A stretch of DNA of 64,000 nt from Opitutaceae bacterium. GTDB lineage: Bacteria; Verrucomicrobiota; Verrucomicrobiia; Opitutales; Opitutaceae. The notes below the pieces were generated by a model. That model searched no databases and was not told the origin of the DNA. It saw only the letters and a program-made list of their open reading frames with translations. The stretch covers positions 186,001 to 250,000 of the forward strand of contig JADJZJ010000001.1 of assembly GCA_016715765.1 (NCBI GenBank), read 5' to 3'. Of this stretch, positions 1-8,153 are shown piece by piece (within the stretch, counting starts at the first letter, position 1; each line of letters starts with the position of its first letter). The translations under genes were made by a program, and so were the position numbers.

Positions 1-1
1 C

Positions 2-646
2 TATGGCACGCCGGCCGAGTTGGCGGCGAGGTTGCGCGAGAGTGCTGTACGCGTCCTGGCGATGGACACCTCGCTGAAACTGGCGCAGAGGACGGCCGCG
101 GACCAGGAGGTATTTCTCAAGTTTGTGCCTTGGGCGGAGGCGCTGAATATCCCGCAACTCCGGGTATTCGATGGCGGGGTGGCTGCTGACCCCGCCGCAC
201 CTCAACAAGTGGCGGAAGGATGGCGGTGGTGGAATGAACTCCGGCTGAAACACGGCTGGCGCACTGACGTGATGATCGAGACCCACGATTCACTCGTGGA
301 CACGCCCGCGCTGCTCGCCCTGATCCGCGAGGCGCCCGGCTGCAGCATCCTTTGGGACTCCCATCACACCTGGAAAAAGGGCGGGGAGGATCCTCCCGCC
401 ACCTGGGCCGCCATCAAGTCACAGGTCGTGCACATCCATGTGAAGGACAGCGTCAGCCGTCCGAGTGCGCGTCATCCGTTCACCTATGTATTGCCCGGTG
501 AAGGCGAGTTCCCGATGGCACCGTTGAGGGCGGTGCTGGCTGGGGAGTTCACGGGCCCGGTCAGTCTCGAATGGGAGCTGTTGTGGCATCCGTACCTGCC
601 GCCGATCGAGACGGCGTTGAAGCAGGCGGCTGACGGTTGGTGGTGA
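2..646 (+). CDS. Sugar phosphate isomerase/epimerase, TIM barrel (5' truncated)
   Basis: The frame is open to the left edge, so the start lies outside the window; about 214 codons remain, ending in TGA. The visible part is the C-terminal half of a TIM barrel of the xylose-isomerase-like / AP-endonuclease-2 superfamily. A glutamate in VMIETHDS, an aspartate and histidines in WDSHHT, a histidine in HIHVKD and a late glutamate in VSLEWE occupy the places of the usual divalent-metal ligands. Family members isomerise or epimerise sugars or inositol derivatives in the cytoplasm; the exact substrate cannot be read from this fragment. It converges on the minus-strand glycan operon, with a long inverted repeat between the two. 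A TTG at 20 is in frame but is probably internal. Confidence 0.85.
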   Translation, partial: YGTPAELAARLRESAVRVLAMDTSLKLAQRTAADQEVFLKFVPWAEALNIPQLRVFDGGVAADPAAPQQVAEGWRWWNELRLKHGWRTDVMIETHDSLVDTPALLALIREAPGCSILWDSHHTWKKGGEDPPATWAAIKSQVVHIHVKDSVSRPSARHPFTYVLPGEGEFPMAPLRAVLAGEFTGPVSLEWELLWHPYLPPIETALKQAADGWW

Positions 647-672
647 GGGTGAAGTTCGCGAGGAATGACCGA

Positions 673-745
673 GTAGCTACGAGCGTGAGCGAGTGGACGT
701 TTGGCGGGCGTAGCATGCGATCCACTCGCTCACGCTCGTAGCTAC
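673..745. repeat. Perfect 25-bp inverted repeat, GTAGCTAC-ended
   Basis: Arms 673-697 and 721-745 are exact reverse complements (GTAGCTACGAGCGTGAGCG followed by AGTGGA) around a 23-nt loop. It lies between two convergent genes and could end transcription from both sides. Single copies of the same arm occur at 11316-11340 and 15282-15306 (one mismatch each), 14024-14048, 34523-34547 and 34658-34682, so it is also a dispersed repeat. Confidence 0.9.
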
Positions 746-773
746 GAAATGCACGGAAGCTGACCTCGCAGGT

Positions 774-1766
774 TCAGCGAATGCGCGATTCGCCCGCCCA
801 CAGATCGGCACTGGGCCCGAGGACGGTCTTCAGTTCGTCGGTGCACTGGCCCAACTCAGCCATGGTGGCGGCGTCCAGCTGCAGGCGGCCGGCGGCGACG
901 TTGGCGTGGACCTGCTGCGGGGTCCGCGCCCCGAAAATGACCGACGACACGCCCGGACGGTGCAACAGCCACGCCAGGGCGACATCGGCCATCGGCTGGC
1001 CGAGCCGGGCGGCCACGGTCCGGATGCGGTCGATCGTGGCAAACGTCAGCTCCTCGCAACCGGCGCCACCATGCCGTGACATGGGACGATCGGCGCGGAA
1101 GTGCCGGGTGCGGGTGCGGCCGGCCGGCACGTCATTGGCCGTGCGGAAGCGGCCGGTGAGCAGGCCCTGGTGCAGCGGACTGTAACAGAGGATGCCGAGT
1201 CCGTCCCGCTGGCAGGCGCCGACAATCTCAAATTCGATCGCGCGCCAGATGAGATTGTAGGCCAGTTGATTGGTGATCCAGCCATGGCCCGAGGCCCGGA
1301 GCCGGCCCAGACTCTGCGGACCGAAGTTGCACACCCCCAGCGCCCGGACCTTGCCGGCGTCGCGGAGCTTTTCCATCGCGGCAATGACCTCCTCGAGCCG
1401 TTCGCCGGTGCCGAGCCAGTGGATCTGCAGGAGATCGATGCAATCGGTCTGGAGGCGGCGCAGGCTGGCTTCGCAGGAGGCCGCGGTTTTCTCCGGCGTC
1501 ATGTCGGCCTCGCTGATCTTGGTGGCGATCAAGGCCCGGTCGCGACGGTCGCGCAGGGCCTTGCCGACGACCTGTTCCGACAGGCCGTCGCCATACGCCG
1601 GGGCGGTATCGATCAAGGTCACGCCGGCATCGAGGGCGGCGTGAATGGTGGCGATGGAATCCGTTTCGGCCTGGGCGCCCCAGAATTTGTCGCCGGCCAG
1701 CGCCCAGGTGCCGAGGGCAAGCGGCGAGATCGGGAGGGGCAGGGCGGAGGAGGTCAGCGGCTTCAT
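774..1766 (-). CDS. Aldo/keto reductase
   Basis: A 330-aa cytoplasmic oxidoreductase of the AKR superfamily, which reduces aldehydes and ketones with NADPH in an (alpha/beta)8 barrel. The catalytic tetrad is readable: Asp53 and Tyr58 in IDTAPAYGDG, Lys83 in IATKIS and His116 in LLQIHW. The cofactor region near the C-terminus (SVIFGARTPQQV) is also present, and the length is normal. It is the last gene of the run that begins with the sodium symporter at 9907; its start is 7 nt after the stop of the heparinase gene. Here it may process a sugar or uronate released by the lyase, but the substrate is an inference. Confidence 0.9.
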   Translation of the reverse strand: MKPLTSSALPLPISPLALGTWALAGDKFWGAQAETDSIATIHAALDAGVTLIDTAPAYGDGLSEQVVGKALRDRRDRALIATKISEADMTPEKTAASCEASLRRLQTDCIDLLQIHWLGTGERLEEVIAAMEKLRDAGKVRALGVCNFGPQSLGRLRASGHGWITNQLAYNLIWRAIEFEIVGACQRDGLGILCYSPLHQGLLTGRFRTANDVPAGRTRTRHFRADRPMSRHGGAGCEELTFATIDRIRTVAARLGQPMADVALAWLLHRPGVSSVIFGARTPQQVHANVAAGRLQLDAATMAELGQCTDELKTVLGPSADLWAGESRIR

Positions 1767-1773
1767 GAGGGAG

Positions 1774-3900
1774 TCATTCGATGGTCAGATCCTCGTCAGT
1801 CAAACGGATCGTGTCGGTGCGGCCGTCGGGACGTTCCACGACGAGGCGGCCGTCCGGATGGAGTTTGGCGGACAGTTGGCCAGCGGGGAACCCGGTGCGT
1901 TCCGGCCAGAGCACCGCATAGAGCACGTGATCCGTGCGCAGGGTGTCGACGTCGGCAAACAAGTGGCTCTGCTCGTCCCAGCGGCCGGTCGTGATGTAGT
2001 TGGCCGCGGTGCCCCGGGCATACGCGGGATCCACGGGCACATCGGCGTGGTCCTGCACGCGAGCGGTGAAGCCCGCCTCGGGGGCCAGCAATTGCACGGT
2101 CAGGGTGGCGTGGACGGCTTGGATCAGCGCGGTGGCGCCAGCCGCGCGCCAGGTGATGGGCTTGAGCGCGTGCAGGGCGAAGGTGAGCCGGCCCGGCCGG
2201 GCGAGTTGCACGACGTCGCGAATGACCACGTACCGGCGGTCAATGAAGACGAAATCACGCGTCACCCGTTTGACCTGTCCCTTGGGCTGGAGCAGGGCGT
2301 ACGCCGCCGCGGCCTCGCCGGTGGCCCAGGCATAACGGGGCGCCTCGGTGAAGCGCGTGATCGCACCGGCGGATTCCGCGGACTTGGGTTTCTGGCCCAG
2401 GCCGTCAATCAGGACGGCGTTCTTGGACTTGGTGAGGCGGGTCCACCCCTCGTGATGCGGGGAGTTGTGCCACTCGCGATAGGCGCCGGTGATGGCGAGA
2501 TTCTCGCCATAGGCATTGAGCACGAAGGCGTTTTGGTGCGCATGCGAGTGGCTGTAGCTCCCGTAGGGCGAGGAGACAAAAGTGGCGTGGATATCGTCCG
2601 CCGGGCGGCCGAGGGCGCTGTGCATTGAAACCCAGCCCACATCCTTGAACCAGCGGTTGGCCGGCAGATCCGCCAGGGGCACGGCGGCGGGCAGGGGCCG
2701 GCGGCTGGCGGTGAAATTGCGGATGAGGAATTCCGCACTGGTCGGATAAATGCGGTCGAGGCCCTGCAGTCCTTTTTCGGCCGGCTTGGCGCGGGCATCC
2801 GTGCAGAGACCGGCGTAGCTCACGAGCCGGCCGTCCGATTGCACCCGGGCCAGGTGCAGCATGAACTCTGCGACCATGGGCTCGAGGTTGAACATGCCGG
2901 CATTGGAGAGATCGCCGAACTGCGTGTGCCGGTAGGGCTGGACGTTGTAGACCTGGAAGTAGGGCGTGTTTTTCCAGAACTTCGTCGCATAGGCCGAGGG
3001 ATCGCCCAGGGCCAGCAGGGCATCCTGAAAGGCGGCGTGCTCCATCACGCCGCGCCAGTAAGCCACGCCCTCGGCCCAACCGCCGTCGTCGCCGCCCCAG
3101 GGCGGGAACTGGTTCTGATAGTAGGTGTGGACAAAATTCCACCACTCGCGCGCTTCCGGCAGATCGTCCCACAGCGCCAGGGCGGTGAGCCCCGTCATCG
3201 GCATGAAGCGCACGGGATGACTCGAGGGTTCGATGGCGAGAGAGTTGTAGCGCAGCTCGCCGGTGCGCGCCTTTTTGATGAAGGCGAAGGACTGGGCGCC
3301 GCGGGCGCGATAGTGTGCGAGCAGGTTGGCGCGCTCGGCGGGAGTGAAGTGCGCGCGGATCTGGTCGTAGACGAGCGGGAGTTTGCGCCAGAGGCGGAAG
3401 TGGGCCTCGTCGTTGTAGAGAATGCTGGTGGCGCCGGGACCCGGACCCTGCTTCCAACCCGCGGAGTCGAGGCTCCATTTTGCCTCGGCGAGCAGAAAGG
3501 CCTTGGCCTTCGCGAGGTATTTTTCCTCGCCGGTGACGCGCCAGAGCAGTGCGGCGGCCTCGGCGATGCCGGCGACGCGGCCACAGACGTCCTGCGCAGA
3601 GCGCCAGTGGTCGGCGGCCTCCGGTCCGCGTTGGGAGGGACGGGGATCCCCGTAGGTCAACGGTTCGGCCGGGAAGGGGTAATCGATCCAGTCGCGATCA
3701 AAGTCCGCCTTGAGCTTGGCGAACGCCGCGGCGCCTTCACCGGTGCTTACATAAGTGCGAAATGCCTCCTCCTGTCCGGACAGCACCATCGTGCGCGGGG
3801 CGTGTTGCGGGATCGGCGCGGCGGCGCCCGGTGCAACCCCGGCGAGCAGCAACCCGAGCAACGCCGCGAGACGGAATGCAAACGATGAGCCGGACTTCAT
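1774..3900 (-). CDS. Secreted heparinase II/III family protein (polysaccharide lyase-like)
   Basis: I chose the ATG at 3900 (about 708 aa) because it is followed at once by a signal peptide: basic MKSGS, a hydrophobic stretch LAALLGLLLAGVA and an APGAAA cleavage region. An ATG at 3972 is in frame but would bury the signal and overlap the upstream gene. The N-terminal half is a helical toroid with SSHPVRFMPM and DDGGWAEGVAYW, positions that carry catalytic His and Tyr in heparinase II-type lyases. The C-terminal half has the beta-sheet heparinase II/III signature SHSHAHQNAF, in which the usual HADQN is HAHQN. Such enzymes cut uronate-containing glycans by beta-elimination outside the cytoplasm. 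The substrate (glycosaminoglycan, alginate or other) is not resolvable. Confidence 0.88.
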   Translation of the reverse strand: MKSGSSFAFRLAALLGLLLAGVAPGAAAPIPQHAPRTMVLSGQEEAFRTYVSTGEGAAAFAKLKADFDRDWIDYPFPAEPLTYGDPRPSQRGPEAADHWRSAQDVCGRVAGIAEAAALLWRVTGEEKYLAKAKAFLLAEAKWSLDSAGWKQGPGPGATSILYNDEAHFRLWRKLPLVYDQIRAHFTPAERANLLAHYRARGAQSFAFIKKARTGELRYNSLAIEPSSHPVRFMPMTGLTALALWDDLPEAREWWNFVHTYYQNQFPPWGGDDGGWAEGVAYWRGVMEHAAFQDALLALGDPSAYATKFWKNTPYFQVYNVQPYRHTQFGDLSNAGMFNLEPMVAEFMLHLARVQSDGRLVSYAGLCTDARAKPAEKGLQGLDRIYPTSAEFLIRNFTASRRPLPAAVPLADLPANRWFKDVGWVSMHSALGRPADDIHATFVSSPYGSYSHSHAHQNAFVLNAYGENLAITGAYREWHNSPHHEGWTRLTKSKNAVLIDGLGQKPKSAESAGAITRFTEAPRYAWATGEAAAAYALLQPKGQVKRVTRDFVFIDRRYVVIRDVVQLARPGRLTFALHALKPITWRAAGATALIQAVHATLTVQLLAPEAGFTARVQDHADVPVDPAYARGTAANYITTGRWDEQSHLFADVDTLRTDHVLYAVLWPERTGFPAGQLSAKLHPDGRLVVERPDGRTDTIRLTDEDLTIE

Positions 3901-3952
3901 GTCGGGAATATGGAAAGTTGCCTTAAGAAATGACGCTGCACTGGGAACGGTT

Positions 3953-6040
3953 TCAAATGATGTTTCTGCCATTTTGTAGGAGCGGCTTTACGCCGCGAGG
4001 TTGCGTATTCGATCGCGGCATAAAGCCGCTCCTACAGGAAGTCCTTTGGGTAGCGCCCGGCCTCCAGACGGGCGGTTTGGCATGCGCACGCCGTTGGGCC
4101 GGAGGGGGCCTAAGCACTTGTCCTTTGGTGATCTTAGTCGCCCATGAAAGATCGGGCAAAGCCCAGTGGTTGATCGTCCAGGGTCCAAGCACCGGGTGCC
4201 GGAGCTGCCAGCAGCCTTTCGCGGTACTGATCACCTGCCAAGGCTGGCCTTCGCCGCGATCCCGACCGGTCCAGGAGAGCGCGGCAAGGAAGGATACGGA
4301 GCTGGAACGGCCAGTCTTAAGGACCGGGCAAACGTGGTAGGGCGCGTGGATGTGGGTGCGCGGTGTGGAGTCATCCGTGCGGTTGTCCCATTCTGAATCG
4401 GTGAAGCCGTGAAGGCTTTGCAACACGGTGCCGCTTCCATCCGGCGCAAAGAACTCCAGGGGCGAAACATCACCCCGACGGCGCACCGGCACCGCGGCGC
4501 CGGGTTCACGCATCGGCAGTGCATAGCCGCCGAGCCGGTACACGGCGGGCTGGCGGGCCTCGAGGTGATGGATGTGCAGGATCCAGCCGGCCTTCCACCA
4601 GAGGAAGGTCTCGAGGCTGGTGCTGACCTGTCCGACCTTGAAACCCATGCCGTGGGAGTAGCCGACGTGCTGCCCGTCCATCTCCACGCATACGGTCGAA
4701 TGCCGGCCATAGACGCGGCCGTCATCGAGTTCCTGTGTGAGGGCGCTGTCGAAGGACCAGTCGGTTGCGAAGTCCTGCTTCTTCGCCAGCGTGAAACTGA
4801 CGCCGGTGCGGTACGCGAGCTTGCTCCATTTCCAAGCGCCGTAGCGGAGCTGGGTGTTTCCGACCATGGAGCCGGCGTTGAGGATCTCGACTTCACCGCC
4901 GACGCCGCGCACGAGCAAACCGGCGGAGGGAATGGGATGGGCGAAGTCGCCGAGTTCGGAGGGCAGCGGTTCCTCAGGCACCTGCCAGAAAGCGTGATCG
5001 GGCGGCAGGGTGAGGGCGGCGAGGCCCTTGGCGCACCAGTAGGGTGAACCGCTGCAGGAATAGGCCTCGGCGATGGGCTCGAAGCGGTCGGTCCACCCGA
5101 AGGCGAGGCAGCCCTGTTCCTGCGTGATCGGTTGCGCGAGGAAGAAATCCAGGTTGCGCGTGCACAGGCGGCGCAGGCGGCCGAGGGGCAGGTCCGTGCT
5201 GCCGGTCGCCACGGCCAGGCCGAAGACATTGATCGCATTGAAGCGATACATGATCGAACGGCCGAAGGCGGGGTGCTCGCCGCTGGCGGCGAAGAAATGC
5301 TGGTAGTCGCGGACGAAGAGTCCGGCCCATTCGCGCCAGCGGCGGGCCCGCTCGGGATTGCGCGCGCCGTGGAGCCGCGCCCACCAGAGTCCGTAGAAGT
5401 GGAAGGCGTAGGCGTTGTAGTGGTCGAAGGCCTGGTTGATGCCATCCTCAAACCAACCGCCGCCGCGATGCATGGTCTCGAGCTGGCGCAGGTGCGTCTC
5501 GATGACGGTGCGGTCCGTCGGCCGGGCGTAGCCGTGCCGCCCGAGGAATTCGAGGATGTGCACCGACATGAACAGGTGGTTGTTGTTCACGATGCCGCCG
5601 CCGCGGCAGGTGCCAAACCAGCGCGCGACCTGGTCCTTGCCCGCCTGGGGCAGCGGATCCCAGAGCTCGGCCGGCGCGATCTGCAGGGCGATGGCCATCA
5701 ACCCCATCTCGACATGGTGCTGGTGGTAGGACGCATCCGGACCCCAGTAGTGGGGACCCGCGGGATCGCTGCCCGCGAGCAATCCCTCGCGAAACCATTG
5801 GGCGGAAAATTGCCGGATGAAAGCGTCGTCGGGGTGCGGGGCGGATTGCAGGAAGTGGGCGGCCAGCGTCATCGGCCGCGCGAAGGTTTCCAGCCGGTCG
5901 GCCTGGGCGTCGTGATCGCTGGGCGGGCCGGCGATGGCGAGATCGGCCCGGCCGGGATGCATGAGCGCGACGAGCGGCTCGAGCAGCCGGCGGGTCTGGA
6001 GCTGCCAGTGGCGGTAGGCGGCGGGGACGGACGTATCCAT
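3953..6040 (-). CDS. DUF2264 domain protein with repeat-derived C-terminal tail
   Basis: A 695-aa cytoplasmic-looking protein (no signal peptide) matching the DUF2264 family. The family is rich in Trp, His and Tyr, probably an alpha/alpha toroid, and is common in glycan loci; its activity is not established. Recognisable stretches include GGGIVNNNHLFMSVH and QAFDHYNAYAFHFYG. It starts 5 nt after the dehydrogenase stop, so it is cotranscribed. About the last 40-55 residues look unlike the rest (arginine/proline-rich) and are encoded by a half repeat at 4050-4075 and the capped inverted repeat at 3976-4035. The original stop therefore seems to have been replaced by repeat sequence. The family call is sound; the function is unknown. 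Confidence 0.85.
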   Translation of the reverse strand: MDTSVPAAYRHWQLQTRRLLEPLVALMHPGRADLAIAGPPSDHDAQADRLETFARPMTLAAHFLQSAPHPDDAFIRQFSAQWFREGLLAGSDPAGPHYWGPDASYHQHHVEMGLMAIALQIAPAELWDPLPQAGKDQVARWFGTCRGGGIVNNNHLFMSVHILEFLGRHGYARPTDRTVIETHLRQLETMHRGGGWFEDGINQAFDHYNAYAFHFYGLWWARLHGARNPERARRWREWAGLFVRDYQHFFAASGEHPAFGRSIMYRFNAINVFGLAVATGSTDLPLGRLRRLCTRNLDFFLAQPITQEQGCLAFGWTDRFEPIAEAYSCSGSPYWCAKGLAALTLPPDHAFWQVPEEPLPSELGDFAHPIPSAGLLVRGVGGEVEILNAGSMVGNTQLRYGAWKWSKLAYRTGVSFTLAKKQDFATDWSFDSALTQELDDGRVYGRHSTVCVEMDGQHVGYSHGMGFKVGQVSTSLETFLWWKAGWILHIHHLEARQPAVYRLGGYALPMREPGAAVPVRRRGDVSPLEFFAPDGSGTVLQSLHGFTDSEWDNRTDDSTPRTHIHAPYHVCPVLKTGRSSSVSFLAALSWTGRDRGEGQPWQVISTAKGCWQLRHPVLGPWTINHWALPDLSWATKITKGQVLRPPPAQRRAHAKPPVWRPGATQRTSCRSGFMPRSNTQPRGVKPLLQNGRNII
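3976..4035. repeat. GTAG-capped inverted repeat, 60 bp
   Basis: The left arm GTAGGAGCGGCTTTACGCCG and the right arm ending TAAAGCCGCTCCTAC are near-perfect reverse complements around a short AT-containing loop. It shares the outer GTAGGAGC with the element at 45394-45513. It lies inside the 3' end of the DUF2264 reading frame, the only member of this class in the window inside a frame. Confidence 0.85.
4050..4075. repeat. Half element of the GTAGCGCCCGGCCTCC family
   Basis: This matches the left arm of the elements at 20188 and 61758 (GTAGCGCCCGGCCTCC then a GACGGGCGG end), with one change (CCAG for CCGG). The expected right arm is only vaguely present, as GGGCCGGAGGGGGCC near 4096-4112. It contributes to the anomalous tail of the DUF2264 protein. 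Confidence 0.7.
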
Positions 6041-6045
6041 GGCGT

Positions 6046-7050
6046 TCAGGAGGAACGGTCGTAGACGAGGGGTGTGACGATGGCCTCGAGCGGTTGATTC
6101 GCAGCATAGGCCTGCAGGTTGCGGAGGCTGAAGGCCCCGGCGTCGCGCCGGCGGTCCGTGGTGGGACCGGCCAGATGCGGCGTGAGCGTGACATTGCGCA
6201 GGCCGCGGAAGCCGCTGTCATTGGGCAGGGGCTCGTCGGCGAATACATCGAGGCCCACCTGGATGCGGCCTTCGCGGGCCACGCGCAGCAACGCCGCTTC
6301 ATCCACGACGGCGCCGCGGCCCACATTGACGAACACACCGCCCGGCCGGATCAGCCGCAGCAGTTGCTCGGTGATGATGCCGGTGGTTTCCGGGATGAGG
6401 GGCGCGAGCTCGACGATGATGTCGTTGTCGGAAAACAGGGCCTCGAGCGAGGGGGCGCGGCGGATGCCCCAGGCCTGTTCCGTGGCGGCGTCGACATCCG
6501 GGGCGAAGACCTGCACCCGTACGCCAAACGGCTCCAGCAGGCGGATGAGTTCACGGGCCACCATGCCAAATCCGTGGATGCCGACATTCCGGCCGAAGAG
6601 CGAGGCCGTCTCGGTGCCGCTGTGTTTCCAGCCCTGCTCGAGGTGCATCGCTAGGGCCCAGCTGGTGGCGCGGCGCAGGCAGCAGAGCGTGTGAAAGAGC
6701 GCCCACTCGGCGACGATGCGGCTGATGGATCCACCCCAGTTGGTCAGGATCAGCCCCTGCTCCAATTGGGTCCGGGTCACGAGTTTCTTCACCGAGCCGC
6801 AGAGATAGCAGACGTAGCGCAACCGCGAGGGCAGGCGGGTGGGCAGGGCCCGGGTTTTCCACGCCGCCACGATGACCTCGGGATTCAGCTCCTGTAGGAG
6901 TTTCTCGGTCTGGGTCGCATCAAGCGCGAGCGGATCCTGATGCCGGAATCCGGCGCCGAGGGCGCGCAGTTCGGACCACATCGGTTCCGGCAGGAAGTCG
7001 CGGGCTTCCTCGGCGGTCAACAGGGCAAGGACAAAGACGGGCTTGGGCAT
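6046..7050 (-). CDS. D-isomer-specific 2-hydroxyacid dehydrogenase (copy 1)
   Basis: The start is set at the ATG at 7050 (334 aa), 17 nt after the manA-like stop; upstream in-frame Mets overlap that gene. It is a cytoplasmic NAD(P)-dependent dehydrogenase of the D-2-hydroxyacid family. The dinucleotide motif is GIHGFGMVA, the catalytic Arg lies in VNVGRGAVVDE, the Glu region is DVFADEPLP and the catalytic His is in LTPHLAGP. A second protein of exactly the same length and clear similarity is encoded at 15591-16595. Within the operon it would convert a hydroxyacid derived from the sugar; whether it acts on a glycerate, gluconate or other acid is not visible. Confidence 0.9.
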   Translation of the reverse strand: MPKPVFVLALLTAEEARDFLPEPMWSELRALGAGFRHQDPLALDATQTEKLLQELNPEVIVAAWKTRALPTRLPSRLRYVCYLCGSVKKLVTRTQLEQGLILTNWGGSISRIVAEWALFHTLCCLRRATSWALAMHLEQGWKHSGTETASLFGRNVGIHGFGMVARELIRLLEPFGVRVQVFAPDVDAATEQAWGIRRAPSLEALFSDNDIIVELAPLIPETTGIITEQLLRLIRPGGVFVNVGRGAVVDEAALLRVAREGRIQVGLDVFADEPLPNDSGFRGLRNVTLTPHLAGPTTDRRRDAGAFSLRNLQAYAANQPLEAIVTPLVYDRSS

Positions 7051-7067
7051 GGCAGTAGGGAGGCGCT

Positions 7068-8153
7068 TCAGACAGCACCCGGTGGATAGCATTCGAGCAC
7101 GGTGCATTCGGGTTCGGGCAGCAGGTCGATTGCGCCCAGTCCGGCGGGGACGAAGAATTTATCGCCGACCCCGAGCCGGTGTGATTCTCCGCCGGCCTGC
7201 AAGGTGCCGCGGCCCGCGGTGATGATTCCGACGTAAAACGAAGGCTCGGTCTTGCTCAGCGGACTCCGCACGACGGATTGCCGCACGCGGAAGCAGGGCG
7301 TGCGCTCGGGACCGATGAGGTCGTCCTGCCACGAATCGGCACCGAGGGCGCGCCGCCGCCGGGGTGGACACCCGGCTTCCATCCGCACGCGGCCCGGGGG
7401 CCACGGGGAGAGGTCGAACACATCGAGGCAGAAATCCAGTCCGCGGTTCATGAACCGCGCGCTTTCGGGCAGGAGGTGGCCGCCGCGCTCGAATTCGAAA
7501 CGCACCACCAGGTCGCTCGGCTCCTGGATCTCCACGAGGAAAATCCCTTCGCCCAAGGCGTGGGGCAGGCCGCCGGGCACGACGAAGGTGTCGCCCGGCT
7601 TGACCGGCACGCGGTTCATGGCGGCGAGCAGGGAGGAAATGTCTTGTTGCTCGATCAACGCGCGCAGCCGGTCGCGTGACGGAGGTTCATGGAATCCCAG
7701 ATAGATCGCCGGATCGCGGACCTCGTCGCGGATCGAGAGGATGTGATAGGCCTCCGTCTTGCCGGAAGGCGCCTGGAGCCGTTGCCGCGCAAAATCGGCG
7801 GACGGGTGCACCTGCAGGTGGAGCCGGATCGAAGGATCGAGGAATTTGACCAGCAGATGCGGCTCCGGTCCGTGACGTGCCGCATGGGCGGCACCCAGAA
7901 AGTATTCCGGATCGCCGGCGAGCAGGGCCGCCCAATCGTGCGATTTGCCACCGACGTTCACGCGCGAGGGGCCCTCGGTGATCTCCTCCCGGCCGCTGTT
8001 GACGGCCCGGGTGGTCGAGGCGATCCAGTCCTCGGGGAAATGGCCGTCCGCAGGAGCGGTGGCCCCGGCCATTTGGTCGAGGGTGCGACCTCCGGTGTAA
8101 CTGCGCCAGACCCGGTTGGGCGGCAGCAAAATGACTTTGCCCCGCGTGGTCAT
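7068..8153 (-). CDS. manA: Class I-type mannose-6-phosphate isomerase
   Basis: A 361-aa cupin-fold isomerase interconverting mannose-6-phosphate and fructose-6-phosphate in the cytoplasm. Zinc-ligand motifs are in order: HLQVHPS, GKTEAYHIL and, after VPGGLPHALGEG, IEIQ-type EIQEPSD with VVRFEF. The ATG at 8153 overlaps the symporter stop as ATGA, indicating translational coupling; this fixes the start and excludes an upstream in-frame extension that is only an out-of-frame reading of the symporter. Its place in the operon implies that the imported sugar, or one of its products, enters metabolism through a mannose/fructose phosphate step. Confidence 0.88.
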   Translation of the reverse strand: MTTRGKVILLPPNRVWRSYTGGRTLDQMAGATAPADGHFPEDWIASTTRAVNSGREEITEGPSRVNVGGKSHDWAALLAGDPEYFLGAAHAARHGPEPHLLVKFLDPSIRLHLQVHPSADFARQRLQAPSGKTEAYHILSIRDEVRDPAIYLGFHEPPSRDRLRALIEQQDISSLLAAMNRVPVKPGDTFVVPGGLPHALGEGIFLVEIQEPSDLVVRFEFERGGHLLPESARFMNRGLDFCLDVFDLSPWPPGRVRMEAGCPPRRRRALGADSWQDDLIGPERTPCFRVRQSVVRSPLSKTEPSFYVGIITAGRGTLQAGGESHRLGVGDKFFVPAGLGAIDLLPEPECTVLECYPPGAV

